Shown piece by piece: positions 56,197 to 64,000 of a stretch of DNA of 64,000 nt. The DNA comes from Pandoraea pnomenusa. Lineage in GTDB: Bacteria; Pseudomonadota; Gammaproteobacteria; Burkholderiales; Burkholderiaceae. Made by a program: the position numbers and the translations under genes. Below the pieces are notes generated by a model. That model was not told where the DNA came from. It ran no database searches and saw nothing but the letters and a program-made list of their open reading frames with translations. Location of the stretch: contig NZ_CP009553.3 of NCBI RefSeq assembly GCF_000767615.3, forward strand, positions 1,860,001-1,924,000, given 5' to 3'. Position 1 is the first letter of the stretch. The number at the start of each line of letters is the position of its first letter.

Positions 56197-57597
56197 GTGA
56201 GTGTGCATCGTATCGTTGTGGTCGGCGGTGGCGCCGGCGGTCTCGAACTCGTCACCCGGTTGGGCGACAAGTACGGGCGTGGCAAGGACGTTCGGATTAC
56301 GTTGGTCGATCGTTCGTCCTCGCACATCTGGAAACCGTTGCTGCACGAGGTCGCGGCCGGTGTGATGGACACCGCGACGCATCAGCTCTCCTACGTCGCG
56401 CAAGCCAACTGGCATCACTTCGAGTTCGCGGCGGGCGAGATGATCGGGCTCGATCGCGAGGCGAAGACCATTCGCCTGGCGGCGCTGCCCGCGGCGCCCG
56501 ACGAAGGCGAGGGCGATCTGCTGCCCGAGCGCACGCTGCCGTATGACACGCTCGTGCTGGCCATTGGCAGCACGACCAACTTCTTCGGCGTGCCCGGCGC
56601 GCAGGAAAACACTATCGCGCTCGATACCGTCGAGCAGGCCGAACGTTTCCGCCGTCGCCTGATGGCGGCGTGCGTGCGGGCGCAAAACGCGGCCGAGGAA
56701 TTCCCGTCACCGGGCGGCCAGACCGCGGCGAACGGTGCGGGTACGACGAACGATGCCGCTGTGGACGGGGCGCCGCTCCCGGGGCAGCCGCCCGCACGCC
56801 CGAAGGTCAATCTCGTCATCGTCGGGGCGGGCGCCACGGGCGTGGAGCTGTCGGCCGAGCTGCGCAATACCGCTGAAGTGCTGCGCTCCTACGGGCTCAG
56901 GCTCGACCCGCGCAAGGATGTGCGCATTACCATCATCGAATCGAGCCCGCGCATTCTGAAGGCGTTGCCCGAACGTGTGTCGGGCGCCGTGGCCGGCCTG
57001 CTCGGCAAGCTCGACGTCGACATCCTGTGCGGCGATTCCGTGGCCGAGGTCCGCAAGCATGAAGTCACGACCACCGGCGGCAAGGTGCTGCCGGCCGACA
57101 TCACCGTCTGGTCGGCGGGGATTACGGCGCCGGCAGTGCTCGGCACACTGGGGCTTGCCGTCAATCGTCTGAACCAGATCGAAGTGCTGCCCACGCTGCA
57201 GAGCAAGTCCGATCTCGACATCTTCGCGTTCGGCGACTGCGCCAGTTGCGAGTGGCCCGAGCACGGATTCGTGCCCCCGCGCGCGCAGGCCGCGCACCAG
57301 CAGGCGAGTTTCCTGGTGAAGGCCATCGACGCGCGCCTGAAGGGGCAAGCCCTGCCGACGTTCACCTATCGCGATTTCGGCTCACTCGTGTCGCTGGGCA
57401 AGTTCAGCGCGGTGGGCAACCTGATGGGCGGGCTGATCGGCGGCAGCATGTTCATCGAGGGCTTGTTCGCCCGGGTGATGTACACGTCGCTCTATCGCAT
57501 GCACGTCGCCGCGCTGCACGGCGTGTGGCGCATGATGCTCGATACGGTCGCCAACCGCCTGCGTCGCTCCACCGTTCCGCGTGTGAAACTGCACTAG
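56197..57597 (+). CDS. Type II NADH dehydrogenase (NAD(P)/FAD-dependent oxidoreductase)
   Basis: A 466-residue flavoprotein starting at GTG, preceded by GGGGAG. The FAD motif VVVGGGAGGLELVTRLG is at residues 7-23, HIWKPLLHEVAAG follows, and the NAD motif LVIVGAGATGVELSAEL is near 205-221. A Gly/Pro/Ala-rich insertion of about 30 residues (after QNAAEEF) separates the halves. The membrane-binding C-terminal region (FIEGLFARVMYTSLYRMHV) is Ndh-like. It passes electrons from NADH to quinone without pumping protons. Confidence 0.9.
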   Translation: MSVHRIVVVGGGAGGLELVTRLGDKYGRGKDVRITLVDRSSSHIWKPLLHEVAAGVMDTATHQLSYVAQANWHHFEFAAGEMIGLDREAKTIRLAALPAAPDEGEGDLLPERTLPYDTLVLAIGSTTNFFGVPGAQENTIALDTVEQAERFRRRLMAACVRAQNAAEEFPSPGGQTAANGAGTTNDAAVDGAPLPGQPPARPKVNLVIVGAGATGVELSAELRNTAEVLRSYGLRLDPRKDVRITIIESSPRILKALPERVSGAVAGLLGKLDVDILCGDSVAEVRKHEVTTTGGKVLPADITVWSAGITAPAVLGTLGLAVNRLNQIEVLPTLQSKSDLDIFAFGDCASCEWPEHGFVPPRAQAAHQQASFLVKAIDARLKGQALPTFTYRDFGSLVSLGKFSAVGNLMGGLIGGSMFIEGLFARVMYTSLYRMHVAALHGVWRMMLDTVANRLRRSTVPRVKLH

Positions 57598-57673
57598 TTC
57601 CGGGTAATATCCGAACGTCCGGCCTTCGGGCCGGTGACCCGTCTCGCCTTTTCAATTCTCTCTGGAGTGCGAC

Positions 57674-58549
57674 ATGACGCAAGCGGATCTGGATAGTCTC
57701 GTGCCCGAAGTGGCGCCGCGCAATCGCCGTGATTTCCTGAAGACGGCCGTGGGCTCGGCGTTCGCGTTGGCGGTATTGCCCGTGGCTGCAGAAACGATCA
57801 CCACCGACACGCAGGGACTCGACGCGGGCGAGACGCTGCTCGACGTGCCGGGCGTCAAGATGCCGGTGTACTACGCCAGGCCCGCCGGCAAGACGCACCT
57901 GCCGACGGTGATCGTCGTCTCCGAGATCTTCGGCGTGCATCAGCACATCGCCGATATCTGTCGCCGCTTCGCCAAGCTCGGCTACTTTGCGCTCGCGCCC
58001 GAACTGTTTTCTCGGGCCGGCGATCCGCAGTCGCTCGGCACGATCGCGGAAATCCAGTCGCAGATCGTTGCCAAAACACCGGACAACCAGGTGCTCGGCG
58101 ACATCGATGCCACGGTCAAGTGGGCGGTCGCCAATGGCGGCGACGAAAAGCGCCTCGGGATCACGGGCTTCTGCTGGGGCGGGCGCATCACCTGGCTGTA
58201 TAACGCCCATAACCCGAACGTGAAGGCGGCGGTGGCCTGGTACGGACGCATCGTCGGCGACAAGAGCGCGAACTTCCCGGCCAACCCGATCGACGTCGCC
58301 GGCAGGCTGCACGGCCCGCTGCTCGGCCTGTACGGGGGCAAGGACACGGGGATTCCGGTGGCGAGCGTCGAGCAGGCGCGCGAAGCGCTGGCGAGGGGCG
58401 ACGCCGCGTCGAAGGCGTCCGAGCTCAAGGTGTTCCCGAACTCCGGTCACGCCTTCTTCGCGGACTACCGGTCGAGCTACGTCGAGGCCGATGCCCGGGC
58501 GGGCTGGAAGGACGCGCTGGCGTGGTTCCGCAAGCACGGTGTAGCCTGA
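57674..58549 (+). CDS. Dienelactone hydrolase-family protein with Tat-like signal
   Basis: A 291-residue alpha/beta hydrolase with the Cys nucleophile in GFCWGG, Asp in GGKDTGIP and His in GHAFFADYR, the dienelactone hydrolase triad. The N-terminus (PRNRRDFLKTAVGSAFALAVLPVAA) resembles a twin-arginine signal, so the enzyme may be exported folded, unlike cytoplasmic DLH of chlorocatechol pathways. The substrate is unknown. It follows ndh by 76 bp, and CTGGAG precedes the ATG. Confidence 0.9.
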   Translation: MTQADLDSLVPEVAPRNRRDFLKTAVGSAFALAVLPVAAETITTDTQGLDAGETLLDVPGVKMPVYYARPAGKTHLPTVIVVSEIFGVHQHIADICRRFAKLGYFALAPELFSRAGDPQSLGTIAEIQSQIVAKTPDNQVLGDIDATVKWAVANGGDEKRLGITGFCWGGRITWLYNAHNPNVKAAVAWYGRIVGDKSANFPANPIDVAGRLHGPLLGLYGGKDTGIPVASVEQAREALARGDAASKASELKVFPNSGHAFFADYRSSYVEADARAGWKDALAWFRKHGVA

Positions 58550-58652
58550 GCACGAGGCAGCCGCACGGCGGGGGCGACGCGCCATTGCCCGCCTGTTTGC
58601 CTGTCACGGCAAAAGCTGGTTAAATCGCCGGCTTGCCCGCGGGAGAACGACC

Positions 58653-59500
58653 ATCGACGCCACTTTTCTTTTCATCGTTATCGCCACGCTTGCCTCTGGC
58701 GTCCTGAGCCTTGCAGGCGCGGCGTCGCTGCCCCGGGCGTGCTCTCCAGGCTCATCGACAAGATGGTGAGTTTCTCGGCGGGCGTATTGCTCGGCACGGC
58801 GTTGCTGCATCTGCTGCCGGAGAGCCTGGAGTCTCACGTCGACGCGCACGTCATCACTCGGTGGCTCCTGGGCGGATTGCTTGGGTTTTTTCTGCTGGAG
58901 AAGCTGGCGCTGCTGCGCCACAGTCACCATCATGAGGGCGACGGGCATCATCACGAACACGGACACGACGCCCACGAAGCCGGCAAGGGCGGCTGGATGA
59001 TTCTGGTGGGCAGCGCGATCCACAACTTCGCCGACGGCGTGGTGATCGCGGCGGCGTTTCTGACCGACCCGCGCCTTGGGGTGGCGGCAACCGTGTCGAT
59101 CACGGTGCATGAGGTGGCGCACAAGCTGGGCGACTTCATGGTGCTGCTCAACGCGGGGTTCAAGCGCCGCAAGGCCCTGGTGCTGACGCTGGCGTCGAGC
59201 CTGACGGCCTTGCTCGGCGGCGTGCTCGGCTACTTCATGCTCGACCGACTGCAGAGCCTGATCCCCTACCTGCTGGCGCTCGCGGCGAGCAGCTTCCTCT
59301 ACATCGCCGTGTCGGACCTGATGCCGCAGATGCAGCGCCGCACGTCGCCGCGCGACGCGCTGCCGCAGATCCTGCTGATCGGCGTAGGCCTCGCTCTGGT
59401 GATCTGGCTCAACGGGCACGATCACGAACATGGCCATGGACACGGGCGTGAACGGGACGAACCGGGCAGCGCGCTCGCCATGTCCGCGCCGAGGCGCTAG
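58653..59500 (+). pseudogene. ZIP-family metal transporter gene with apparent 1-base frameshift and unclear start
   Basis: From 58739 the frame encodes most of a ZIP transporter: MVSFSAGVLLGTALLHLLPESLE, a His-rich loop (HHHEGDGHHHEHGHDAH), SAIHNFADGVVIAAAF and SITVHEVAHKLGDF with metal-site His/Glu/Asp. The first helix (ATFLFIVIATLASGVLSLAGAASL) lies in another frame just upstream; one missing G or C at 58731-58737 would join them. The frame of that helix has no ATG: GGGAGA is followed 6 nt later by ATC (58653), so the start is a rare ATC or is also altered. It would move Zn2+ or Fe2+ across the inner membrane. Confidence 0.8.
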
Positions 59501-59596
59501 TCGCTGGCCGACCTTGACCCGTGGACGCCAGCCGGCGTTGAGCGCCAGGCGGTAGGGCCGTGGGCAACGCGCCCCGCTGGCTGTCGGGCAGAAGCA

Positions 59597-59630
59597 AAAA
59601 TGGGCGTCCCGAGGGGCGCCCATTTTCGTT
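59597..59630 (+). terminator. Probable terminator downstream of the ZIP gene
   Basis: AAAATGGGCG (59597-59606) pairs with CGCCCATTTT (59617-59626), with an inner CC/GG pair and a short T-tract. Confidence 0.7.
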
Positions 59631-59695
59631 CACGTGGATTCACGTGCAATTTTCACGTGCAATCGCGGGCAACTGCGCGTGCGATGCGTCGTGGA

Positions 59696-60580
59696 TCAGG
59701 GTTGCGCGCCCGTCGCGACGGGGCGGCGCTTGTCGGCGCACCATTCGCTCCACGATCCCGCATACAGACTTGCGCCGTGCAGTCCGGCGACTTCCATCGC
59801 AAGCAGGTTGTGGCAAGCCGTCACGCCGGAGCCGCACTGCGCGATGACGCGCTCGGGCTGGCGCTCCTTGCCGAGGACCGTCATGAAATCCTCGCGAAGC
59901 GCGGCGGCGGGCTTGAAGCGGCCGTCGGGCCCAAGGTTGTCCTTGAAGAAGCGATTGACGGCGCCGGGAATGTGGCCGCCGATCGGGTCGATGGTCTCGT
60001 TCTCGCCCCGATACCGATCCGGCGACCGCGCGTCGACGATGAGCCGTTCGTGCGAGCTCAGGTTACGCTCGATCGCGGCGGCATCGGCGGTCGTGGCGAG
60101 CGGCTCGCCGGGGGTGAAGTCGCCCGGGGGCGGGGCTTCCGGCGGGGCGGCATCGAGCTTGAAGCCCGCCGCCTGCCAGGCCTGCAGTCCGCCGTCGAGC
60201 ACCGCCACCGACTCGTGGCCCAGCCAGCGTAGCAGCCACCAGAGCCGGGCCGCGTACATGCCGCCCTGCGCGTCGTAGGCGACGACCTGCTGCTTCCTGG
60301 ACAACCCGCACGCGGCGAGCTGGCGCACCAGCGCATCGCGCTCGGGCAGTGGGTGACGGCCATTCTTGCCGGTTGGCTTGCCGGAAAGGTCGCGCTCGAG
60401 GTGAGCATAGAACGCGCCGAAAATGTGGCCCTCGACATAAGCCGCTTCGCCGGCCGCCGGGTTGGCGAGATCGAAGCGGCAGTCGAAGATGACCACCGGG
60501 GCGCCGCCACCGGCGGCGGTTTGCATCAGCGCGTCGAGATTTTGCGCACTGATGAGCGTGGTGAAGTGCGTGTGAGTCAT
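59696..60580 (-). CDS. sseA: 3-mercaptopyruvate/thiosulfate sulfurtransferase (two rhodanese domains)
   Basis: A 294-residue protein with two rhodanese domains; only the C-terminal one has the active-site Cys in the loop CGSGVTA, the form typical of 3-mercaptopyruvate sulfurtransferase. DARSPDRYRGENETIDPIGGHIPGAVN leads into that domain. It transfers sulfane sulfur from mercaptopyruvate or thiosulfate to acceptors. Assignment of MST over thiosulfate specificity rests on the loop alone. Confidence 0.9.
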   Translation of the reverse strand: MTHTHFTTLISAQNLDALMQTAAGGGAPVVIFDCRFDLANPAAGEAAYVEGHIFGAFYAHLERDLSGKPTGKNGRHPLPERDALVRQLAACGLSRKQQVVAYDAQGGMYAARLWWLLRWLGHESVAVLDGGLQAWQAAGFKLDAAPPEAPPPGDFTPGEPLATTADAAAIERNLSSHERLIVDARSPDRYRGENETIDPIGGHIPGAVNRFFKDNLGPDGRFKPAAALREDFMTVLGKERQPERVIAQCGSGVTACHNLLAMEVAGLHGASLYAGSWSEWCADKRRPVATGAQP

Positions 60581-60685
60581 GACATCTCCGCAGACGGGCG
60601 TGGGGGAAACGTTCAGCGGGAACGGATCGGGTTGCCTGCTTGCCGGAGCGAGCGCCTGAGCGGCCGAGCGCGACGGTGCGTGCGA

Positions 60686-61540
60686 TCAGGCCGTCGGCTG
60701 CGGCCGTCGCAGCGCCGTCATGCCGCTCGCCACGATCAGCAGCATGCCGATCCAGCCGGCCAGCGCGGGCCAATCGCCCCAGACAAGCATGCTGATCAGT
60801 GTAGCGAAGATTACGCCGGAATATTGCAGATTCGCGGTGACCAGCGTGTTGCCCAGGCTGAACGCCCGGGTGAGTGCGGTCTGCGCGATGAGCGCGGCGA
60901 TGCCGATGCCCAGCATCAGGCCGGCGCCACGCCAGGTGAGGGCGTGCATGCCGTCGATCGCCACCCAACCCAGCCCGAGCAACACGCCGCCGAGCGAGAA
61001 ATAGAAGACGATGCGCCAGTCCGGTTCGCCGGCGGCGCCGAGTTCCTTGACCTGCATGTAGGCTACGGCCGAGAACACGCCGGAAATCACGCCCGCCACA
61101 CCGCCGCCCCATGCCTGGCTGTCGATGGTCGGCTGCAGCAGCAGCGCGACGCCCACAAACCCGGCGAAGATCGCGGCGACGAGACGGAAGTCGGTGCGCA
61201 GGCTGCCTCGCATCGCCGCGGTCGCCATCACGATCAGCGAGATCCAGATCGGCGACATGTAATTGAGCGTCATCGCCGTGGAGAGCGGCAGTTGCGTCAG
61301 CGAAAAAAACCACAGGCCCAGCGAGATCACGCCGGCCGTGCTGCGCTTGATGTGGGAGCCAAGGTGTCGAGTGCGAATCGTCTGGCCCCGCGCCCGGGCG
61401 ATCACCAGCAGCACGATCACGCCGATCAAACTGCGATAGAGCACGATTTCGCCGGTGTTGTATTCGTTTGCCGCCAGCTTGATGCAGAGCCCCATCAGCG
61501 TGAACATGAAGGCGGAGACCAACATCCAGAGCGATTGCAT
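60686..61540 (-). CDS. EamA-family (DMT) transporter
   Basis: A 284-residue membrane protein with ten predicted helices in two EamA repeats; MQSLWMLVSAFMFTLMGLCIKLA begins the first, SGVFSAVAYMQVKELG the second. Members export amino acids or metabolites. The ATG at 61540 has no clear ribosome site. It lies downstream of the Rieske oxygenase on the same strand but beyond a terminator, so is probably transcribed separately. Confidence 0.88.
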   Translation of the reverse strand: MQSLWMLVSAFMFTLMGLCIKLAANEYNTGEIVLYRSLIGVIVLLVIARARGQTIRTRHLGSHIKRSTAGVISLGLWFFSLTQLPLSTAMTLNYMSPIWISLIVMATAAMRGSLRTDFRLVAAIFAGFVGVALLLQPTIDSQAWGGGVAGVISGVFSAVAYMQVKELGAAGEPDWRIVFYFSLGGVLLGLGWVAIDGMHALTWRGAGLMLGIGIAALIAQTALTRAFSLGNTLVTANLQYSGVIFATLISMLVWGDWPALAGWIGMLLIVASGMTALRRPQPTA

Positions 61541-61685
61541 GGCAAATTGGGTGAATTGGGCGAATGGGGCCGGTGATCGGCCACAAAGTGCAGGGCCGAC
61601 GCGGCGCGGGGTGTGCGATGCGTGAGCGACGCGTGCGGCACACGGGGTGACCGAGCGGTCATGGCTGAAGCATGGCGACGATTCT

Positions 61686-61716
61686 AACGAAAACGGCGGG
61701 CGCATGGCCCGCCGTT
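61686..61716 (-). terminator. Terminator downstream of the Rieske oxygenase gene
   Basis: AACGGCGGG/CCCGCCGTT 9-bp stem (61692-61700 with 61708-61716), followed on the minus strand by TTTTCGTT. Confidence 0.7.
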
Positions 61717-61794
61717 CGGCGAATTTTCGGCAAATATTTAATTCAGTCTCGCCCGCGCCACACGTTCACCCGAAAATGTCCGTGGCCCGGGGCG

Positions 61795-61815
61795 ACGTCT
61801 CACGCGGTGAGACGT
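61795..61815. repeat. Perfect 9-bp inverted repeat just after the Rieske gene
   Basis: ACGTCTCAC and GTGAGACGT flank a GCG loop, 17 bp downstream of the oxygenase stop. There is no T-tract; it may be an mRNA stabiliser or a protein site. Confidence 0.6.
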
Positions 61816-61831
61816 GCGCGTTCCCGGTGCT

Positions 61832-62947
61832 TCAGAAGTCCCCCATCTGGCGACGGAGGAATTCGTGGAAGTGCTGCATGCCGTCTTCCATCGGGCTCTG
61901 GTAGGGGCCGACTTCCGACACGCCGCGCTCGTATAGGGCGCGACGACCGGCATCCATGCGCTCGGCAATCTCGTCGTCCTCGCGTGCCGTCTCCATATAG
62001 GCGGCACGCTCGGCTTCGATGAATTCGCGCTCGAACAGTGCGATCTCCTCAGGGTAATAGAATTCGACGATGTTGGTCGTCTTCTGCGGCCCTCGGGGAA
62101 TCAGCCACGATACCACCAGCACGTGCGGATACCACTCGATCATCAGATGCGGGTAGTACACCATCCAGATCGCGCCGAAGTCGGGCGGAACGCCTTCGCG
62201 ATAACGCAGCAGCACGTCATGCCACTGGCGATAGATCGGACTGCCGGGCTTGGCGAGGCCTTCGTGCACGCCCACCGTCTGCACGCTGTACCAGTCGCCG
62301 AATTCCCAGCTCAGGTCTTCGCACGAGACGAAGCTGCCCAGCCCGGGGTGGAACGGCACGACGTGGTAGTCCTCGAGGTAGACCTCGATGAACGTCTTCC
62401 AGTTGTAGTTGCATTCGTGAACTTCGACGTGATCGAACATGAAATTCGAAAAGTCGAGATGGTGCTTCACGCCCAGACGGGCGAGATCGGCCTGCACATC
62501 GCGGCCCTCGGCTTCGAACAGCAAGCCGTTCCAGCGTTGCAGCGGGAACTTGGCGAGGTTCAGGCAGGGCTTTTCCGGGAAGTGCGGCGCGCCGAGCAGT
62601 TCGCCCTTCGTGTCGTACGTCCAGCGATGCAGCGGGCACACGATGTTGGGCGTGTTCCCGCGACCATTGAGCATGACCGCCTGACGATGACGACAGACGT
62701 TCGAGAGCAGTTCCACGCCGCCTTGCCCGTGTGCGCCGTTGCGCACGAGCATGCGCCCTTCCTGCTCCGCCGGGAGGGCGAAATAGTCGCCCGCTTCCGG
62801 CACCATCAGTTCATGGCCCACGTAACGCGGGCCGTGTTTGAAGAGGACTTCACGTTCGCGAGCAAGGAGCGCCTCGTCGAAATACGTGTAGACCGGCAAT
62901 TGGCTCGAGGCCGGTTTCAATTGCAAAGCGCTGCTTAGATTGGACAT
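61832..62947 (-). CDS. Rieske non-heme iron oxygenase, alpha-subunit type
   Basis: A 371-residue oxygenase. Rieske [2Fe-2S] ligands are Cys85-R-His87 and Cys104-P-L-His107; the mononuclear iron histidines are in EDYHVVPFHPG. It resembles the single-component alpha-type family (choline monooxygenase- or carnitine oxygenase-like) rather than multi-subunit benzoate dioxygenases. No ferredoxin or reductase gene is adjacent, so electrons come from elsewhere. The ATG at 62947, with GGGAG upstream, is preferred over GTG at 62953. The substrate is unknown. Confidence 0.9.
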   Translation of the reverse strand: MSNLSSALQLKPASSQLPVYTYFDEALLAREREVLFKHGPRYVGHELMVPEAGDYFALPAEQEGRMLVRNGAHGQGGVELLSNVCRHRQAVMLNGRGNTPNIVCPLHRWTYDTKGELLGAPHFPEKPCLNLAKFPLQRWNGLLFEAEGRDVQADLARLGVKHHLDFSNFMFDHVEVHECNYNWKTFIEVYLEDYHVVPFHPGLGSFVSCEDLSWEFGDWYSVQTVGVHEGLAKPGSPIYRQWHDVLLRYREGVPPDFGAIWMVYYPHLMIEWYPHVLVVSWLIPRGPQKTTNIVEFYYPEEIALFEREFIEAERAAYMETAREDDEIAERMDAGRRALYERGVSEVGPYQSPMEDGMQHFHEFLRRQMGDF

Positions 62948-63175
62948 TCCCACTCCCGTCTAGCTTGAAAGCAGTGAACAACCCAACCATCGAAAATTCG
63001 ATTTAGGGGAACCGACGATTATACCCGGTATGTGTCTCAGGGGGCCGCTAAGTCCATGATTTGCGTTAAATAATGTCCGAAAATTGTCATCCGGACCGGA
63101 TTTCAGGCAATTTACGCTCTGCGAGCTAGTCCGCTTTTGCCGTAAAATGGAACATTCGACCCGAATTTTGCGTTT

Positions 63176-63448
63176 ATGGCCAAGACTGCAAAGTCGCAAG
63201 ACGCGGCGCCCGAGGTGCCGCAAGACCTGCCCGAGACCTACGAGGCTGCGCTTGCCGAGCTGGAAAAGCTCGTCGGGCGCATGGAGGGCGGTGAGCTGGG
63301 ACTGGAGGAATCGTTGGGCGCCTATCGGCGCGGCGCCGTGCTGGTGAAGTATTGCCAGGGCCTGCTCGAGAAAGTCGAGCAGCAGGTCAAGGTGCTCGAA
63401 GGCGAGACGCTCAAGCCGCTCGAGCCGACGACGCGCGACGAGTTCTGA
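63176..63448 (+). CDS. xseB: Exodeoxyribonuclease VII small subunit
   Basis: A 90-residue protein with the XseB signature LPETYEAALAELEKLVGRMEGGELGLEESLGAYRRGAVL and the C-terminal coiled coil CQGLLEKVEQQVKVLEGETLKPL. Several XseB subunits bind the XseA helix to form the nuclease that degrades single-stranded DNA. It lies 109 bp upstream of ispA, the usual proteobacterial order. Confidence 0.95.
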   Translation: MAKTAKSQDAAPEVPQDLPETYEAALAELEKLVGRMEGGELGLEESLGAYRRGAVLVKYCQGLLEKVEQQVKVLEGETLKPLEPTTRDEF

Positions 63449-63557
63449 CCGGCATCCGGCAGGACACGGCAAGACCCACGACCCAAAGCGCGCCCGGGCT
63501 GCCCCGGGCGACGCAATAACACGCACGGCCCGGTCGGGTACGTGCAGGACGAAGACG

Positions 63558-64000
63558 ATGGCGGATCAGAATATCAAGGCCTGGATGCAGGCGGTACAGG
63601 CCCGTGTGGAACAGGCGCTCGACGCCGCGCTGCCGGGTGAGGCCGACGGTGGCTCGGCCCGGCTCAATGAATCGATGCGATACGCTGTGCTCGGCGGCGG
63701 CAAGCGGGTGCGCCCGCTACTGTGCTTCGCGGCCGGCGAGGTGACGCAGGCGAGCGAGACCGCGCTCGCGCGAGCCGCCTGCGCCGTGGAAATGATCCAT
63801 GCCTACTCGTTGGTGCACGACGATCTGCCGTGCATGGACGATGACGATCTGCGCCGGGGCAAGCCCACGGTGCACGTGCAGTACGACGAAGCGACCGGCC
63901 TGCTGGCGGGCGATGCGCTGCAAACGCAGGCATTTGTGCTGCTGGGCGAGGCGACCGGCGACCTGAGCGCGGCGCAGTCGCTCGCGCTGGTGCGCGAACT
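63558..64000 (+). CDS. ispA: Polyprenyl (farnesyl) diphosphate synthase, 5' part
   Basis: The first 147 residues are present before the window ends. GGGKRVRPLLCFAAGE and the first Asp-rich motif D88-D89-LPCM-D94 in LVHDDLPCMDDDDLRRGKPT, followed by GLLAGDALQTQAF, identify a short-chain trans-prenyltransferase. After xseB it is almost certainly ispA, making farnesyl diphosphate for isoprenoids; the second DDxxD lies beyond the window. Confidence 0.95.
   Translation, partial: MADQNIKAWMQAVQARVEQALDAALPGEADGGSARLNESMRYAVLGGGKRVRPLLCFAAGEVTQASETALARAACAVEMIHAYSLVHDDLPCMDDDDLRRGKPTVHVQYDEATGLLAGDALQTQAFVLLGEATGDLSAAQSLALVRE

Overview
The window is a GC-rich bacterial chromosome segment. Its housekeeping genes (rpsU, alaS, valS-galU, polA next to a type II homoserine kinase, xseB-ispA) and accessory genes (BPSS1780-type membrane protein, gram-negative porin, AAHS and YbfB transporters, Liv ABC transporter) point to a betaproteobacterium of the Burkholderiaceae. 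Pandoraea is my best guess at genus, from overall gene content only. No phage, insertion sequence, CRISPR array or rRNA was seen; the only RNA gene recognised is a tRNA-Arg(CCU).

Region by region. (1) 0.1-9.0 kb: a TetR repressor diverges from a tightly packed catabolic operon (alpha/beta hydrolase, VOC protein, 86-residue protein, acyl-adenylate/CoA ligase, hotdog thioesterase, maleate-isomerase-like protein, FAD hydroxylase, AAHS-type aromatic acid transporter). It looks like a CoA-dependent aromatic acid hydroxylation pathway whose ring-cleavage step is not obvious. (2) 9.3-15.6 kb: MscS channel, a histone H1-like tailed protein, rpsU, a WbuC cupin, a GT-B glycosyltransferase-like protein, a CsgG-like lipoprotein and tRNA-Arg. 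(3) 15.7-32.8 kb: porin, GntR/UTRA regulator, complete LivKHMGF-type ABC importer, a LeuCD-type hydro-lyase, HyuB/HyuA ATP-dependent amidohydrolase, an isochorismatase-fold protein with Gly in place of the catalytic Cys, a flavoprotein dehydrogenase and an isocitrate-lyase-family C-C lyase, largely with overlapping or closely spaced genes; a class III CoA transferase faces it. This is the best candidate for an undescribed system: uptake and stepwise opening, desaturation, hydration and retro-aldol cleavage of an unknown cyclic amide/imide-like acid. A 9-bp dyad with a TTGAC -35 element occurs upstream of both the porin and the regulator and ties them together. (4) 33-43 kb: alaS, a YbfB-type MFS transporter, aldolase/tautomerase/threonine aldolase genes, ClC channel, NUDIX, TusA, galU. 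(5) 43-64 kb: valS, a UvrD-type helicase, BPSS1780 protein, thrB, DUF2782 protein, YedE transporter, LOG protein abutting polA, Ndh, dienelactone hydrolase, ZIP transporter, sulfurtransferase, DMT exporter, Rieske oxygenase, xseB and the start of ispA.

A recurrent oddity is single-base frame breaks: the VOC gene start, porin, helicase C-terminus and ZIP N-terminus each look one base short, and the YbfB transporter has an 8-C tract that puts its best start codon out of frame. The four deletions look more like sequence-level indels than independent gene decay; the C tract could instead be a real slippage switch.
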